Positions 1-13,300 of a stretch of DNA of 64,000 nucleotides are shown here, in pieces (positions within the stretch are counted from its first letter, which is position 1; each line of letters starts with the position of its first letter). The position numbers were made by a program, and so were the translations under genes. This DNA comes from Hermatobates lingyangjiaoensis (lineage: Eukaryota > Arthropoda > Insecta > Hemiptera > Hermatobatidae). The notes below the pieces were generated by a model that saw only the letters and a list, made by a program, of their open reading frames with translations, did not search any database and was not told the DNA's origin. The stretch is from the NCBI GenBank assembly GCA_026182355.1, contig JAPFBL010000932.1, forward strand, positions 41,713 to 105,712, given 5' to 3'.

Positions 1-551
1 GAATTTTCAACTGCTATGATCTCAGTGACTACTCTGCAGATATCAAAGAAGTTTTCACTGTTGGAATCCCATTTTTTTTTCCTTTATAACATATTAAAAA
101 ATAAGTAATAAAATATAATTATAAGTAATTATATAATATATAATATATAATATAATAATAATATATAATATAATAATATAATATAAAATAATAATAATAT
201 ATAATAAAATATATAATATAAGTAATAAAATATTTTGTATTCTAGTAATGTAATATAGATTCTCAATATAGCGGCAATGATGATTGATGATAATATGCAT
301 TATAATTAATATAATTTCACAATAAACGAATCAAATGTAATCATAAAACAATAAATTTATTTATTCTGACTTGATTTATAACTTTAGTAACTAAAATAAT
401 ATAAATAATTAAACATAAACTATCAAAAAACGTTCAGTTTGACGATATAACAAAAAAAGGGAATATTGCTTGGGTTTTATTAATAAATATTAGCTGCTAT
501 TTTCATTTACTTTTTTTTTTGCAAATTTTAAGTTTTTTGAAATGTTTCTGA
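1..551. other. AT-rich low-complexity DNA, no gene seen
   Basis: Short TAATA and TATAA runs dominate positions 110-240. No family, RNA gene or convincing coding frame is visible; the one open frame here is a low-complexity Ile/Tyr product. Confidence 0.6.
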
Positions 552-559
552 GTTTAAAT

Positions 560-1110
560 CAGGGGTTCTCAACCTTTGTTTGCTTGTGGACTCCCGAAAA
601 GCTACTTGTAGACCCCCACTCCCCCTGGATACTTAAAAAACATAATTATACGAATTTATAAATAAATATTTGTTTTTAGGTAAATGAATATCGTTAATTA
701 TGAAATAATTTCATTACATCTACAACGCATGCCGAAATACAAAAATGTTTTTAAAACAATAACAAAATATTTCTTCAATAACATTTTATAAAGTATCCTG
801 AAATAAATAGTAACAGAATCAATTTTGAATGTACCATAAAGAGAAGTGCAATAGAAAATTTTAAAACATTGGAACATTTTAACAAAACTCACGAGGATAT
901 TAGGCCTTATATTTTAATTATGTTTGAATATTGTACGGCCAAAGCTTACTACACTTTGGTTTATTTTTGGTTTGCTGATAAATTCATTTAAACTTAACAT
1001 AGAGCTCTAACCGCGTTTCATGGACCTTCAGAATACTACTTTTATCATGGACCCCCAGTAATCCTCTGTGGACCCCTGGGCGTCCATGTGGACCACGTTG
1101 AGAACCACTG
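560..1110. mobile_element. hAT-like non-autonomous DNA transposon (MITE)
   Basis: The element begins CAGGGGTTCTCAACC and ends GTTGAGAACCACTG, giving inverted ends of about 15 bp. It is flanked by a perfect 8-bp duplication GTTTAAAT at 552-559 and 1111-1118. An 8-bp duplication plus CAGNGGTTCTCAACC-type ends is diagnostic of the hAT superfamily. It is 551 bp with no transposase, so it must have been mobilised in trans. The perfect duplication suggests a fairly recent insertion. Confidence 0.85.
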
Positions 1111-1118
1111 GTTTAAAT

Positions 1119-1930
1119 AAATAACTTGTGTATTGAAAACCAAACTTCTTGTTTGAATTTCCACTGACATTGGTCAATAGTTTAAAGAAAAAATTACGAT
1201 TAAAAGTAAGATTAAGACACGACTAATATTTTTAATCTTGATTAAACATTTTAATCGTGGCTGAGTTTCAATTTTTGAACAATAGAAACCTGTTAATTTT
1301 TTTTTTATTATCAGTATTATTTTTGTTCAAACACTGCAAATCTAGGCAACTAGTATATTTGCACTTGGAATTTTTTGTTTTTTTTTTATTACTTTACTAT
1401 AAGTAAAGTATAGTGATCGTGAAAAACATCGATCTCGAGATTTTGACGGAATTACATGTTTTGAGGTCCCAGAAGTCGTTTTATGACGTTTTTACGATGA
1501 TGTCTGTGTGTGTGTGGGTGGGTGGGTGGGTGCGTTGGTGGGTGGGTGCGTGTGTTAGCATTGCTTGTTACCACACTACGGTCCAGAATCTTTGATGGAT
1601 AAAGTTGATATTTTACACAAAAATGGGCCTCATAAAGACGAAAATCCCTATTGTTTGAGAAGAATTATGCATGATGGGAAAGTCACTTTTCTTGCCAAAA
1701 ACCGTTTTTTTTTGTATTTTATTTCAGCATGTTCCACTGTGTATTACATGCATCATCGTCAAATTGTACGCAATACTTCATTAACATGACATTAACATAC
1801 GCAATACTTTCATTAACACTACCAAATACTTATTTTAACTTATTTTACATTCATTCATAATTCAACAATTAATTATCTTTTTCTTAAATATCTATGCTGT
1901 ACAAAAATTTTAGAAATTCCTTATAATAAA
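1119..1930. other. Intergenic DNA with a G/T-rich microsatellite
   Basis: Positions 1503-1556 hold an impure TG / GGGT microsatellite. The moderately complex stretch 1400-1790 around it looks like an old repeat, but I cannot name it. No gene seen. Confidence 0.5.
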
Positions 1931-2396
1931 GTTTTTTAATTAATGAGGAAGGCCTAACGGGCCACTCCTCTCCACACACCAAGAGCCAGTCTTTTCTGGT
2001 TCCCTCAAACAGCAATCGTACACCAAGTGTCTAGGAGATTGGGGGTGTCTCCGCGTTACATGCGAATGATGGACTAGGAGCTAGTTTCAACCTGCTCAGG
2101 TATTCTTTAAATGGCCCATGTCCTGTCATGTATTGGGATAGTTTATAGTTTATTTGGAAATGTTTCATGGATAATCTTTGTTTGATACTAGGAAAATATT
2201 CCTTTGTTAGAAGGCCTTTAGATGATTCTTCCCAATTTGTTTGCCATAGTGCCACTGTTTGTCTAGCAAGCCTTTCATTGATATAGGACGTGGGATATTT
2301 TTCGTAAATAAAGTCCAAGCTGTTGTCCTGGGCTCCCCCCTTCGCTCCAGCATCCGCTAACTCATTCCCTATGATTCCTATGTGTGCTATGACCTT
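1931..2396 (-). pseudogene. LINE 3' end: RNase H tail and C-terminal domain, 5'-truncated
   Basis: Read on the minus strand from 2396, the frame gives an RNase H tail (AHIGIIGNELADAGAK, carrying the last catalytic Asp). It continues into the LINE C-terminal segment (WQTNWEESSKGLLTKEYFP, then YMTGHGPFKEYL). A frameshift near 2040 separates this from the Cys/His part (PRHLVYDC). The same C-terminal domain recurs at 26.6-26.9 kb. This domain follows reverse transcriptase in R1/I-type LINEs; reverse transcriptase itself is missing here, so the copy is 5'-truncated and dead. The exact clade is unassigned. Confidence 0.75.
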
Positions 2397-3577
2397 TCAA
2401 AATATTATTGTTTTCCCCAAAATTTGTTAAATTCTATAATGTTTGTAACAATTTTTTTTACAATATTATTAATTTTTTTTGCTTTATTAGAAGTTGGAGT
2501 GTTACGTTGCTATCAGTATTGCACTGGGGTATGATAAAATAGGAATGATGGAATTTTTTTGAAATAAATCTGTTGTATATAAGGGTAGATTTGGTTTGTC
2601 TTATGTTAGAAGTATCTTCGATATCTAGATGTCTAGAGGGTTGCAAACCAGATGTAAAGATCAATAAGGTCTGTGGGCGTGGCTTTAATCAAGGGTAGGG
2701 GGATGAATTAGACGAATCATATTGTACAATTCAGTAGAGGGGGGTTGGCACATGGCGATATCTGGGCGTGGTCAAACCAAAACGCTATCTACTTCCCCTC
2801 CAACCAAAACCCCCCCTTTAAATTCCACCCAAAATCCCCCCACCCCCCTTCTCACCCTCTACTCACACCCCTTATACCCACTCCAACAAGTTAAACAACA
2901 GAAGACACCTCAAACCAATATAAACTGAATTCACATCGGGTTCATCTCATTCTCTTGGCTTCTATTGAACTAACAAGAGTTGAACTCGATCTGTATTTAA
3001 ACTCCCTTTAAGTTAACTTCATTTCAGCTTTAACTAGAGACCTCAGGTCGATAAACCTTTTAATAGATAGCAAAACATCTTCGCGGAACATACGCGTCTT
3101 AGCAGAAACTAACTCCCCCCCCTACCTCTTTGCTGGTTTTCTCTGATCCAAGTCTCCAATTTGTCTACCCAATCTTACCCATTACTCGGCCGAGTATTTA
3201 ATCAAAGAATCAACATGATTCTTGTAGATAATACACACTTATTTAAACCAAAAAAAAAGAAAAAACAAAAACCTACAAAAATTCTCCAAGAAGAATTATA
3301 CCCTACACGCACCAAATCTAAACCTGTTTATAATCAATATTGCATATTTGTTATTTACAAGTCGCAAATGTAATTTATTTTTTATTGCACGCTAGTTATT
3401 TATCAAACAACCCCCCCCCCCACCCCCACCAAACAACGAATAAAAATATTATCTAAATTGTTTGAAATGCAAAAAAACAGCAAAGATGAAGATTAGAAAT
3501 TCAGTATGTCTAAAAAGGATAACCAATATCGTATATTTGATAAAATACATAAAAATGTTTTTCAGGAATGAATTAAA
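2397..3577. other. Unassigned sequence with C-rich and poly-A tracts
   Basis: Positions 2740-2900 and 3110-3125 are C-rich on the plus strand, and 3409-3430 is a C homopolymer-like run. Several short frames exist but none resembles a protein domain. Nothing else identifiable. Confidence 0.5.
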
Positions 3578-4225
3578 CATTTAAAGCATCAATTTGATTA
3601 TTAGTGCAATAATATCGTGTCCAGTAAATTACAAAAAAAAACTTGATTTTTCGCGAGATTTTGAAGCATCAACTTGATTATTAGTGCAATAATATCCTTT
3701 CCAGTAAATTACAAAAAAGAAACTTGATTTTTCACGAGATTTGAATCATCAACTTGATTATTAGTGCAATAATGTCCTTTCCAGTAAATAACAAAAAAAA
3801 AACTTGATTTTTCGCGAGATTTGAAGCATCAACTTGATTATTAGTGCAATAATATCCTTTCCAGTAAATTACAAAAAAAAAAACTTGATTTTTCGCGAGA
3901 TTTGAAGCATCAACTTGATTATTAGTGCAATAATATCCTTTCCAGTAAATTACAAAAAAAAAACTTGATTTTTCGCGAGATTTGAAGCAACAACTTGATT
4001 ATTAGTGCAATAATATCCTTTCCAGTAAATACCAAAAAAAAAACTTGATTTTTTGCGAGATTTGAAGCATCAACTTCATTATTAGTGCAATAATATCCTT
4101 TCCAGTAAATTACAAAAAAAAAAACTTGATTTTTCGCTAGATTTGAATCATCAACTTGATTATTAGTGCAATAATATCCTTTCCAGTAAATTACCAAAAA
4201 AAATTGATTTTTCGCGAGAATTAAA
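3578..4225. repeat. 80-bp tandem array, about 8 copies
   Basis: The word TTAGTGCAAT recurs at 3601, 3681, 3761, 3841, 3922, 4002, 4082 and 4163, so the period is 80-81 bp. The one-base shifts lie in the poly-A run of each unit. Units also share TTTTCGCGAGATTTGAAGC. The 91-residue minus-strand frame across it is a repeat artefact. Confidence 0.9.
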
Positions 4226-4518
4226 CTAGATATTTGTCCACTATCAACGACAAAATAAAGCTTAAAAATGATGCCACTTCTGCTATTTGACCCACCTTTA
4301 TGAACGCTTTATTGACAATATAAACTATAGATATATTTGTAGATAAGATATATTTTGTTTGTCTATTTTCGCTATTTCCATACAATTATAATTATTAAAG
4401 TTGAAAATTTGGAGAGAAACGACAAAAAAAATACTGAGCATACATTTTAAAGATTATTTTATCGAAAAAATATGTAAATGCTGTTCAACATAACTATAGT
4501 TTATTAAAAAAAAAAATA

Positions 4519-5759
4519 CAAGTAGTCCTCATTTAACGACGGGGTTACGTTCTGAAGACCCTGTCGTTAAGTGATTTCGTCGTTAAATGAACCCCCCGCC
4601 CGCTCAAGCTCCCGTCCGAGATACATTTGTTTGGATCGTAGATGTAAAAGTAGCCTACTGTATTGCATACATAAGGGCTATTTACACTGTTCTGTACTTC
4701 TTCACCTTTTCTTTCTATTGATTTTTTTTTAAATAATAAGTATAAACTTTTAACAAGTACATTGAATTTAAACTTTTTCCTTTTCATTTAGCTTTTGTAT
4801 GTACCATAAGTCTTTTTTTTTTGTTATAATGCTTCAACTACGGCATTATATATATTTTGTGTTAGTCTTTAAATAGAATTACCAACTCGATCTATTTGAA
4901 TTGAATTCAAAAAGAATATCCGTAATTTAATTCTTCTTAAGAATAAAATAATAGGATTTAAGAGAACTTCATCCAAGAATTATATATTGAGGGAAAAGTT
5001 CCAGAATTATTGATTCATTAGTTGTGCAATCAGTAATTGTGTGGTATTTACTCATTCTGAAGTAAAATGGATAAGCAAACAAAAGTCTCAACACAAATGA
5101 AGTTTCATTCAACAACAACAATAACCCATTTCGAAACAACGTGTTCAGCACCACATCCTTGGTGTCTTCCTGATATTGAACACAAAGTGTACGAAACGCG
5201 TTGTTGTTGTTGTTGAATAAAACTTCATTTGTGTGGAGACTTTTGTTTCTTTATCCATTTTACCTCAGAATGATTATTGATTGCTATTTTATTTAAAAAA
5301 AAAAATAAATAAAATATTTAAACGTAATAATATTTAAAATAACTATTTCGTTATTATATACTATCATTTTTACGTGAAATCAAAAAATTTATTTTGAAAA
5401 AAGTTAATTATCGAAAAAAATTAATTCATGTGATTCATTTGAACTAGAGATATAAGGTTTATAAATGAGAGTGTAGAGCAGAAAATCGTTAAAAAATTGT
5501 TTACAAAAATTATTATAGGAGTGTGGTTTTCTCTGCGTGGTTCTCTTTTTTGAAGCTGCTTACTCATGTCAGGCATGAGTGCTCTCAACTCTATCAAAGG
5601 GGAATCTTTTTGATTAAATATATGTATAATATACCCGGTACCGTATGTGCCTCAATGGCAAATATTAGCCTAGCCCTCGATACCGTACATGCATACAAAC
5701 ATACCGTCGTAACTCCGAGTCGTCGTTAACCGAGCCCGTTGTTAAGTGAGGACTACTTG
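4519..5759. mobile_element. pogo/Tigger-like non-autonomous transposon with nested PLE pair
   Basis: Inverted ends CAAGTAGTCCTCATTTAACG (4519) and the complement of TTAAGTGAGGACTACTTG (ending 5759) are flanked by TA at 4517-4518 and 5760-5761. The TAGTCCTC...GACGGGGTTACGTTC end resembles pogo/Tigger terminal sequence, and TA duplication fits that group. No transposase is present. A decayed inverted PLE pair sits inside at about 5035-5275, so the transposon landed first. Confidence 0.75.
5035..5275. mobile_element. Decayed inverted PLE terminal pair (family A)
   Basis: Two arms (about 5035-5140 and 5190-5275) share the 3' tail word CTTCATTTGTGTGGAGAC with the intact pair at 29.1-29.5 kb. The plus arm keeps AACACAAAGTGT and GAAACGCGTT, but the ribozyme core is CTGATAT rather than CTGATGA, so it is probably inactive. 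Confidence 0.65.
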
Positions 5760-5761
5760 TA

Positions 5762-6240
5762 ATATGCTGGTAAGTAACAAAAAAAAAACAATTCGTTCAC
5801 CATATAAATACGAAAAAAAACATATATATGAGTAAAATCCCTTGAAATATAATTTTCTCGATATAAGAAACAAGGTTTTTTGGTTTTTTTATGCTGAAAA
5901 CTCAAAATCTCTCAAAGTTTGATACACTATACTTATTTTGCTCCCCCCCCCCTCCTTCAATTAAGGGATGTAAAATTTTTCATAATAGCTTTTTTATTTA
6001 TTATTCTATTACAACTACCCAACAGGTGACAAGTAATATTGATAGGCGATACATAACAAAATGAAGTAAAAGAGTGGAGAAACCACCCATTGATGGTATT
6101 ACATATAAATTATTCTGATCACTAGAAATCAGTTAGTATTACTGAGTAAATCTCGGGGCCAACATCTTTTTAGCCTTCTGGTTGGGTTGGTAGGAATCTG
6201 GCGAGATGATAATTGCTGAATTAAAGGGTTTCAAAAAAAC
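5762..6240. other. AT-rich DNA, no gene seen
   Basis: Contains a C-run near 5942-5953 and poly-T tracts. No recognisable element until the ribozyme-like unit at 6260. Confidence 0.5.
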
Positions 6241-6254
6241 AGATAGGTAGGATT

Positions 6255-6375
6255 CATTAGATCAGTTCGTGTTGAAGATCGGTGACACCCGAAACCGGTC
6301 CGACAGCTACGGCAGTAATGTACAAGGTATGACGGTAGATTATATGTTTAATATTAATAATACTAACCTCTGTGG
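6255..6375 (+). mobile_element. Decayed hammerhead-bearing unit (gamma family) abutting a Jockey 3' end
   Basis: TTGAAGATCGGTGACACC followed by CGAAACCGGTC matches the gamma unit seen intact at 41914-41957, with the first core base changed. Downstream GGTATGACGG and the complement of GAGGTTAGTA follow in the same order as in other gamma copies. The minus-strand Jockey frame runs straight into this unit. Confidence 0.5.
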
Positions 6376-6615
6376 TAATGATGAAATGCATGAATTTAAA
6401 AGGTTTAGGTTGGAGGGTAAAGATTCATGAACTTTGCGGTATCGTGATCGGATTTCCGGGTGGATAAAAGGAATTTTTAAACTGTTATGAATTGTATCAT
6501 TAGTAACATAAAAGGGAGTTTCTACAAGTTTTCGAGAATTATGGATTGGGCTGTTTGTATTCTTTGGATGTTTGTATGCTTGGCTGGTCCCCAGATGTTG
6601 ACTCTGTAAGTCCAA
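6340..6615 (-). pseudogene. Jockey-type LINE, reverse transcriptase C-terminal end
   Basis: The minus-strand product contains SRKLVETPFYVTNDTIHNSL, KIPFIHPEIRSRY and a terminal LPQRL. It aligns by eye with the C-terminus of the Jockey protein at 55.5-56.5 kb (LRKLSHLPFYVPNIIIHRDL ... NPQRRL). Only the last ~60 residues are recognisable, and the upstream part is frameshifted. The frame ends inside the gamma unit at 6340-6375. Confidence 0.7.
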
Positions 6616-6860
6616 ATTGGATTAGGTATTGTAGTATATAGTATATTGTATTGTGTAAAGTCAGATTTCATCTTTTATCGAGAAGTCTAGATAGCATCTT
6701 ATATCATTGTCTCAATATGTCTTGTTGTTTCAGTCTTTATGTAGATTCCACGTGGTTTGTCAATGTACATCCCCAGGTGATAATAGTTTTGCAATTTTGC
6801 AAAGGATATGCGAATTTTATTAGAGCATTCAGTAATATGTTATAAATCAGTAAATTTAAA
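6616..6860. other. Unassigned segment before the satellite block
   Basis: Contains one 64-residue open frame (6651-6845) with no recognisable domain. No other signal. Confidence 0.4.
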
Positions 6861-6869
6861 TCGAGATAT

Positions 6870-8780
6870 GCATTTATTATTTCGAATTGTTTAAATTTGA
6901 TTAGGTAATGTATAATTTAAAAGGTATGTAAATTTAATTAGTGGATGCATAATCTAAGTGTTTTATAATTCTAATTAGGAGATATATAATTTGAAATAGA
7001 TTAAATGTGATACATATTAAAGTAAGTGCAATTATTGTGCCTTAAAATTTGCAAATCGAATCAAAGGATGAATAATCTAAGGGTGTATAAATTTAAACAG
7101 AGAATGTATAATCTAATGGTTGTGTAAATCTAATTAGGAGATGTGTAAATCGAATTACGCAGAATGAGGTGCATATTAGTGTATATGCAATTCTTGTGCT
7201 AATAACTTGCAAATCCAATTAGGGGATGTATCATTTAAGGGAGTGTAAATCTAATTAAAGGGTGTATAATCTAATAGTTGTGTAAATCTAATTAGAGCAT
7301 GTATATTCTAATGGTTGTGTAAATCTAATTAGAGAATGTATAATCTAATAGTTGTGTAAATCTAATTAGAGAATGTATAATCTAATAGTTGTGTAAATCT
7401 AATTAGAGAATGTATAATCTAAGTTTTGTGTAAATCTAATTAGAGAATGTATAATCTAATAGTTGTGTAAATCTAATTAGAGAATGTATAATCTAATAGT
7501 TGTGTAAATCTAATTAGAGAATGTATAATCTATGTTTTGTGTAAATCTAATTAGAGAATGTATAATCTAATAGTTGTGTAAATCTAATTAGAGAATGTAT
7601 AATCTATGTTTTGTGTAAATCTAATTAGAGAATGTATAATCTAATAGTTGTGTAAATCTAATTAGAGAATGTATTATCTAATAGTTGTGTAAATCTAATT
7701 AGAGAATGTATAATCTAATAGTTGTGTAAATCTAATTAGAGAATGTATAATCTAATAGTTGTGTAATATCTAATTAGAGAATGTATATCTAATAGTTGTG
7801 TAAATCTAATTAGAGAATGTATTATCTAATAGTTGTGTAAATCTAATTAGAGAATGTATAATCTAATAGTTGTGTAAATCTAATTAGAGAATGTATAATC
7901 TAATAGTTGTGTAAATCTAATTAGAGAATGTATAATCTAATAGTTGTGTAAATCTAATTAGAGAATGTAGAATCTAATAGTTGTGTAAATCTAATTAGAG
8001 AATGTATATAATCTAATAGTTGTGTAAATCTAATTAGAGAATGTATAATCTAATAGTTGTGATAAATCTAATTAGAGAATGTTATAATCTAATAGTTTCG
8101 TGTATATCTAATTAGAGGAATGTATTATCTAATAGTTGTGTAAATCTAATTAGAGAATGTATTATCTAATAGTTGTGTAAATCTAATTAGAGAATGTATT
8201 ATCTAATAGTTGTGTAAATCTAATTAGAGAATGTATAATCTAATAGTTGTGTAAATCTAATTAGAGAATGTATTATCTAATAGTTGTGTAAATCTAATTA
8301 GAGAATGTATAATCTAATAGTTGTGTAAATCTAATTAGAGAATGTATAATCTAATAGTTGTGTAAATCTAATTAGAGAATGTATAATCTAATGGTTGTGA
8401 AAATCTAATTAGAGAATTTATAATCTAAGTTTCGTGTAAATCTAATTAGGGAATGTATATCTAATGATTGTGTAAATCTAATTACAGAATATATAACCTT
8501 ACGTGTTGTGTAAATCTAATTAGAGAACGTATAATATAATGGTTGTTAAAATCTAATTAGAGAATGTATAATCTAATGGTTGTGAAAATCTAATTAGAGA
8601 ATGTATAATCTAATGGTGTTCAAATATAATTAGAGAATGTATATTATAATGGTGTTCAAATTTAATTAGAGAATGTATATTATAATGGTGTTCAAATTTA
8701 ATTAGAAAATGTATAATTTAATGGTCTTCAAATTTAATTAGAGAATGTATAACCTATGTGTTATGTAAATCTAATTAGGG
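6870..8780. repeat. 37-bp satellite array
   Basis: The monomer carries TAAATCTAATTAGAGAATGT and is 37 bp, for example at 7321 and 7358. More than 30 near-identical units lie between about 7255 and 8450. The edges (6870-7250 and 8450-8780) are diverged and variable in spacing, as expected of satellite margins. There are no distinct spacers between units. Confidence 0.9.
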
Positions 8781-8782
8781 GA

Positions 8783-9775
8783 TGTGTAATTTGAATTAGG
8801 TTAAATGAGAACTTATTAGAGTATATGCAATTCTTGTGCCAATAGTTTGCAAATCCAATTAGGGGATGTATCATTTAAGGGTTTTGTAAATCTAATTAAA
8901 GGGTGTATAATCTAAGAGTTGTGTAAATCTAATTAGGGGATGTGTAATTCGAATTAGGTTAAATCAGAACTTATTAGAGTATATGCAATTCTTGTGCTAA
9001 TAGTTTGCAAATCCAATTAGAGGATGTATCATTTAAGGGTTTTTTAAATCTAATTAAAGGGTGTATAATCTAAGAGTTGTGTAAATCTAATTAGGGGATG
9101 TGTAATTCGAATTAGGTTAAATCAGAACTTATTAGAGTATATGCAATTCTTGTGCTAATAGTTTGCAAATCCAATTAGGGGATGTATCATTTAAGGGTTT
9201 TGTAAATCTAATTAAAGGGTGTACAATCTAAGAGTTGTGTAAATCTAATTAGGGGATGTGTAATTCGAATTAGGTTAAATAATAACTTATTAGAGTATAT
9301 GCAATTCTTGTGCCAATAGTTTGCAAATCCACTTAGGGGATGTATCATTTAAGGGTTTTGTAAATCTAATTAAAGGGTGTATAATCTAAGAGTTGTGTAA
9401 ATCTAATTAGGGGATGTGTAATTCGAATTAGGTTAAATAATAACTTATTAGAGTATATGCAATTCTTGTGCCAATAGTTTGCAAATCCAATTAGGGGATG
9501 TATCATTTAAGGGTTTTGTAAATCTAATTAAAGGGTGTATAATCTAAGAGTTGTGTAAATCTAATTAGGGGATGTGTAATTCGAATTAGGTTAAATCAGA
9601 ACTTATTAGAGTATATGCAATTCTTGTCCTAATAGTTTGCAAATCCAATTAGGGGATGTATCATTTAAGGGTTTTGTAAATCTAATTAAAGGGTGTATAA
9701 TCTAAGAGTTGTGTAAATCTAATTAAGGTATGTGTAAGTCGAATTAGATTAAATGAGACATATTACAATATGTGC
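8783..9775. repeat. 158-bp higher-order repeat derived from the 37-bp satellite
   Basis: TGTGTAATTYGAATTAGG begins at 8783, 8941, 9099, 9257, 9415 and 9573, five exact 158-bp intervals. Each unit contains about four diverged submonomers of ~39 bp built on the same TCTAATTA word as the 37-bp array. This is homogenised higher-order structure. Confidence 0.9.
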
Positions 9776-10360
9776 AATTCTTGTGCTATAAATTTCCAAA
9801 TCTAATTAAGCGATGCAAATCTAATGAGTCTATAAATTTAATTAGAGGATGTTTGATTCCAATTAGGTTCTATTAGATTCATATCAATGTATGTGAAATT
9901 CTTATGCTCTAAGTTTGCAAATCTAATTACAGTTTACGAGTTTATAATTAAACAAAGTGCTATTCATTTTAAAAATGTGCTAATTTGTGATGTAGATTAG
10001 CAAATCTAAGCAACGTTTTGAATCTCTAAAGAGGGAATTTGCAATTTTGGTGTTACAAATATGCCCATTCAAATTAAGGTACTAATTACAGGATACTTAT
10101 TCGAGTATGTAAAATACTAATTAAGGATTTTATAATTAATATCATAATAATGTGCAAATATAATTACAGGATGAGCAATTAATATGTATTTAATAATGTG
10201 CAAACATAATTGGAAGATGCACAATATGAATTATTGAGTATGTAATCTTAATTAGGGAAAATGTTAATTAAGATATAATTTTAACTAAAATATTTCAATT
10301 CTTAAGGAATAGATATGTTTATAAAATCAGAGTTGGATGCAATTATAATTAAAGAAAGTG
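9776..10360. repeat. Diverged transition between two satellites
   Basis: Imperfect AATTAG / GCAAAT words continue without clear periodicity, linking the 158-bp block to the ~293-bp satellite. Confidence 0.6.
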
Positions 10361-13300
10361 TATGGTTCATTATAGGTTTTATATATTGCCAATTATAACA
10401 TACGATGTGCAAATTTAATAACTAAAATAAAATTTCAAGAAAAATATATGAAATTTTGATCTAGATGAGCAAATATAAAATATCAATATATATTGCTCAA
10501 TTCTAATAATTAGGTATGATTTTACAATTAAATCATATGTTAATCAAAGTATAATTTTCTTCTGAGGTATTCGGAATTCTTAAGCAGGATATAATCAAAG
10601 TGTATAAAATCAAAGTTGTATGCAATTATAATGCAAATAGTATCGTTCAAGCAGATCATGCTCTATTCAATGTTATATATTGCCAATTATGACAGATAAT
10701 GTGCAAATTTAATTACAAAATATGAAATATTAGTAAAGAGAAATGAAATTGTGATCCAGATGTGCAATATATATAATATCATTCGATGATGCTGAATTCT
10801 AATAATTAGGTGTAAAACTTCAATTAAGTCATTGGTTAAATTAATGTATTTCAACTGAGGTATTTGGAATTCTTAAGCATGATATAATCAAAGTGTGTAC
10901 AGTCAAAGTTGTATGCAATTATAATGCAAATAGTATCATTCAATGCATAGTATACTCTATTCAATGTTATATACTGCCAACTATAACAGATAAAGTTCAA
11001 ATTTAATTACAAAATATGAAATTTCAATAAAGAGAAATGAAATTGTCATCCAGATGTGCAATATATATAATATCTTTCTATGATGCTGAATTCTAATAAT
11101 TAGGTCTGAAAGTAATATTAAATCATATGTTAAGAAAAGTATAGTTTTCTACTGAGGTATTCGGAATTCTTGAGCAGGGTATAATCAAAGTGTGTATAGT
11201 CAAAGTTGTATGCAATTATAATTCATATAGTGTCGTTCGAAGCAGAGCATGCTCTATTCAATGTTATATATTGCCAATTATAACAAATAATGTGCAAATT
11301 TAATTATAGAAAATAAAATTTCAATAAGAATATATGAAGATTTGATCTAGTTGAGCATTATATAATATATAATTTTATGATGCTCTATTCTAATAATTAG
11401 GTGTGAATTCCAATTATGTCATAGGTGAATTAAGTTATGTCAACTTAGGTATTTGGGATTCTTATGGAGGATATAATCAAAGTGTATACAGTCAAACTTG
11501 TATACAATTATAATGCAAATAATATCGTTCGAAGTAGATTCTACCCTGTTCCATGTTATATATTGCCAATTATAACGGTTGATGTGCAAAATTAATTAGA
11601 AAATATGAAATTTCAATAAGGAGAAATGAAATTGTCATCCAGATGTGCAATATAACATAAATCATTCTATGATGCTGAATTCTATTATTTAGGTGTAAAA
11701 TTTCAATTAAATCATTGGTTAGTTAATGTATTTCAACTGAGGTATTTGAAATTTTTAAGCATGATATAATCAAAGTGTATAGTCAAAGTTGTATGCAATT
11801 ATAATGGAAATAGTACCATTCAATGCATAGTATGCTCTATTCAATGTTATATACCGCCAACTGTAACAGATAATGTTCAAATTTAATTACAAAATATGAA
11901 ATTTGAATAAAGAGAAATGAAATTGTGATCCAGATGTGCTATATATATAATATCATTCTATGGTACTGAATTCTAATAATTAGGTCTGAAAGTACAATTA
12001 AATCATATATTCGGAATTCTTGAGCAGGGTATAATCAAAGTGTGTATAGTCAAAGTTGTATGCAATTATAATTCATATAGTGTCGTTCGAAGTAGAGCAT
12101 GCTCTCTTCAATGTTATATATTGCCAATTATAACAAATAATGTGCAAATTTAATTATAGAAAATAAAATTTCAATAAGAATATATGAAGATTTGATCTAG
12201 TTGAGCATTATATAATATATAATTTTATGATGCTCTATTCTAATAATTAGGTGTGAATTCCAATTATGTCATAGGTGAATTAAGTTATGTCAACTTAAGT
12301 ATTTGGAATTCTTAAGGAGGATATAATCAAAGTGTATACAGTCAAAGTTGTATGCAATTATAATGGAAATAGTATAGTTCGAAGCAGATTATACTATATT
12401 CCAGGTTATATATTGCCAATTATAACGGTTGATGTGCAAAATTAATCACAAAATATGAAATGTCAATAAAGAGAAATGAAATTGTCATCCAAATGTGCAA
12501 TATAACATAAATCATTCTATGATGCTGAAATCTATTATTTAGGTGTAAAATTTCAATTAAATCATTGGTTAATTAATGTATTTCAACTGAGGTATTTGAA
12601 ATTTTTAAGCATGATATAATCAAAGTGTATAGTCAAAGTTGTATGCAATTATAATGGAAAGAGTATCATTCAATGCATAGTATGCTCTATTCAATGTTAT
12701 ATACCGCCAACTGTAACAGATAATGTGCAAATTTAATTACAAAATATGAAATTTCAATAAAGAGAAATTAAATTGTCATCCAGATGTGCAATATATCCTA
12801 TATCATTCTGAATATTACAATTAAAAATATTGCAATTAAATTAGTCTGAAAGTACAATTAAGTCATATGTATTCGGAATTCTTGAGCAGGGTATAATAAA
12901 AGTGTGTATAGTCAAAGTTTTATGGAATTATAATGCAAATAGTATCGTTCGATGCAGAGCATGCTCTATTCAATGTTATATACTGCAAATTATAACAAAT
13001 AATGTGCAAATTTAATCCGAGAAAATAAAATTTCTATAAGAATATATGAAATTTTGATCTCTTTGAGAAATATATATTATATTATTCTATGAAACTCAAT
13101 TCTAATAATTAGAAGTAAAATTTCAATTAACTCATTGGTTAAATTAATGTTTTTTAACTGAAGCCTTTGGAATTCTTTAGCATGATATAATCAAAGTGTA
13201 TACAGTCAAGGTTGTATGCAATTATAATGCAAATAGTATCGTTCAATGCATAGTATACTCTATTCAATGTTATATACTGCCAAATATAACAGATAATGTG

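Noticed and set aside
1400..1790. Possible gene with 60- and 74-codon frames
   Set aside because: Frames cross a G/T microsatellite and show no domain.
3922..4197. 91-codon minus-strand ORF
   Set aside because: It is a translation of the 80-bp tandem array.
7220..8780. CRISPR-like array (37-bp regular repeats)
   Set aside because: Units are contiguous with no unique spacers, and the context is eukaryotic satellite DNA.
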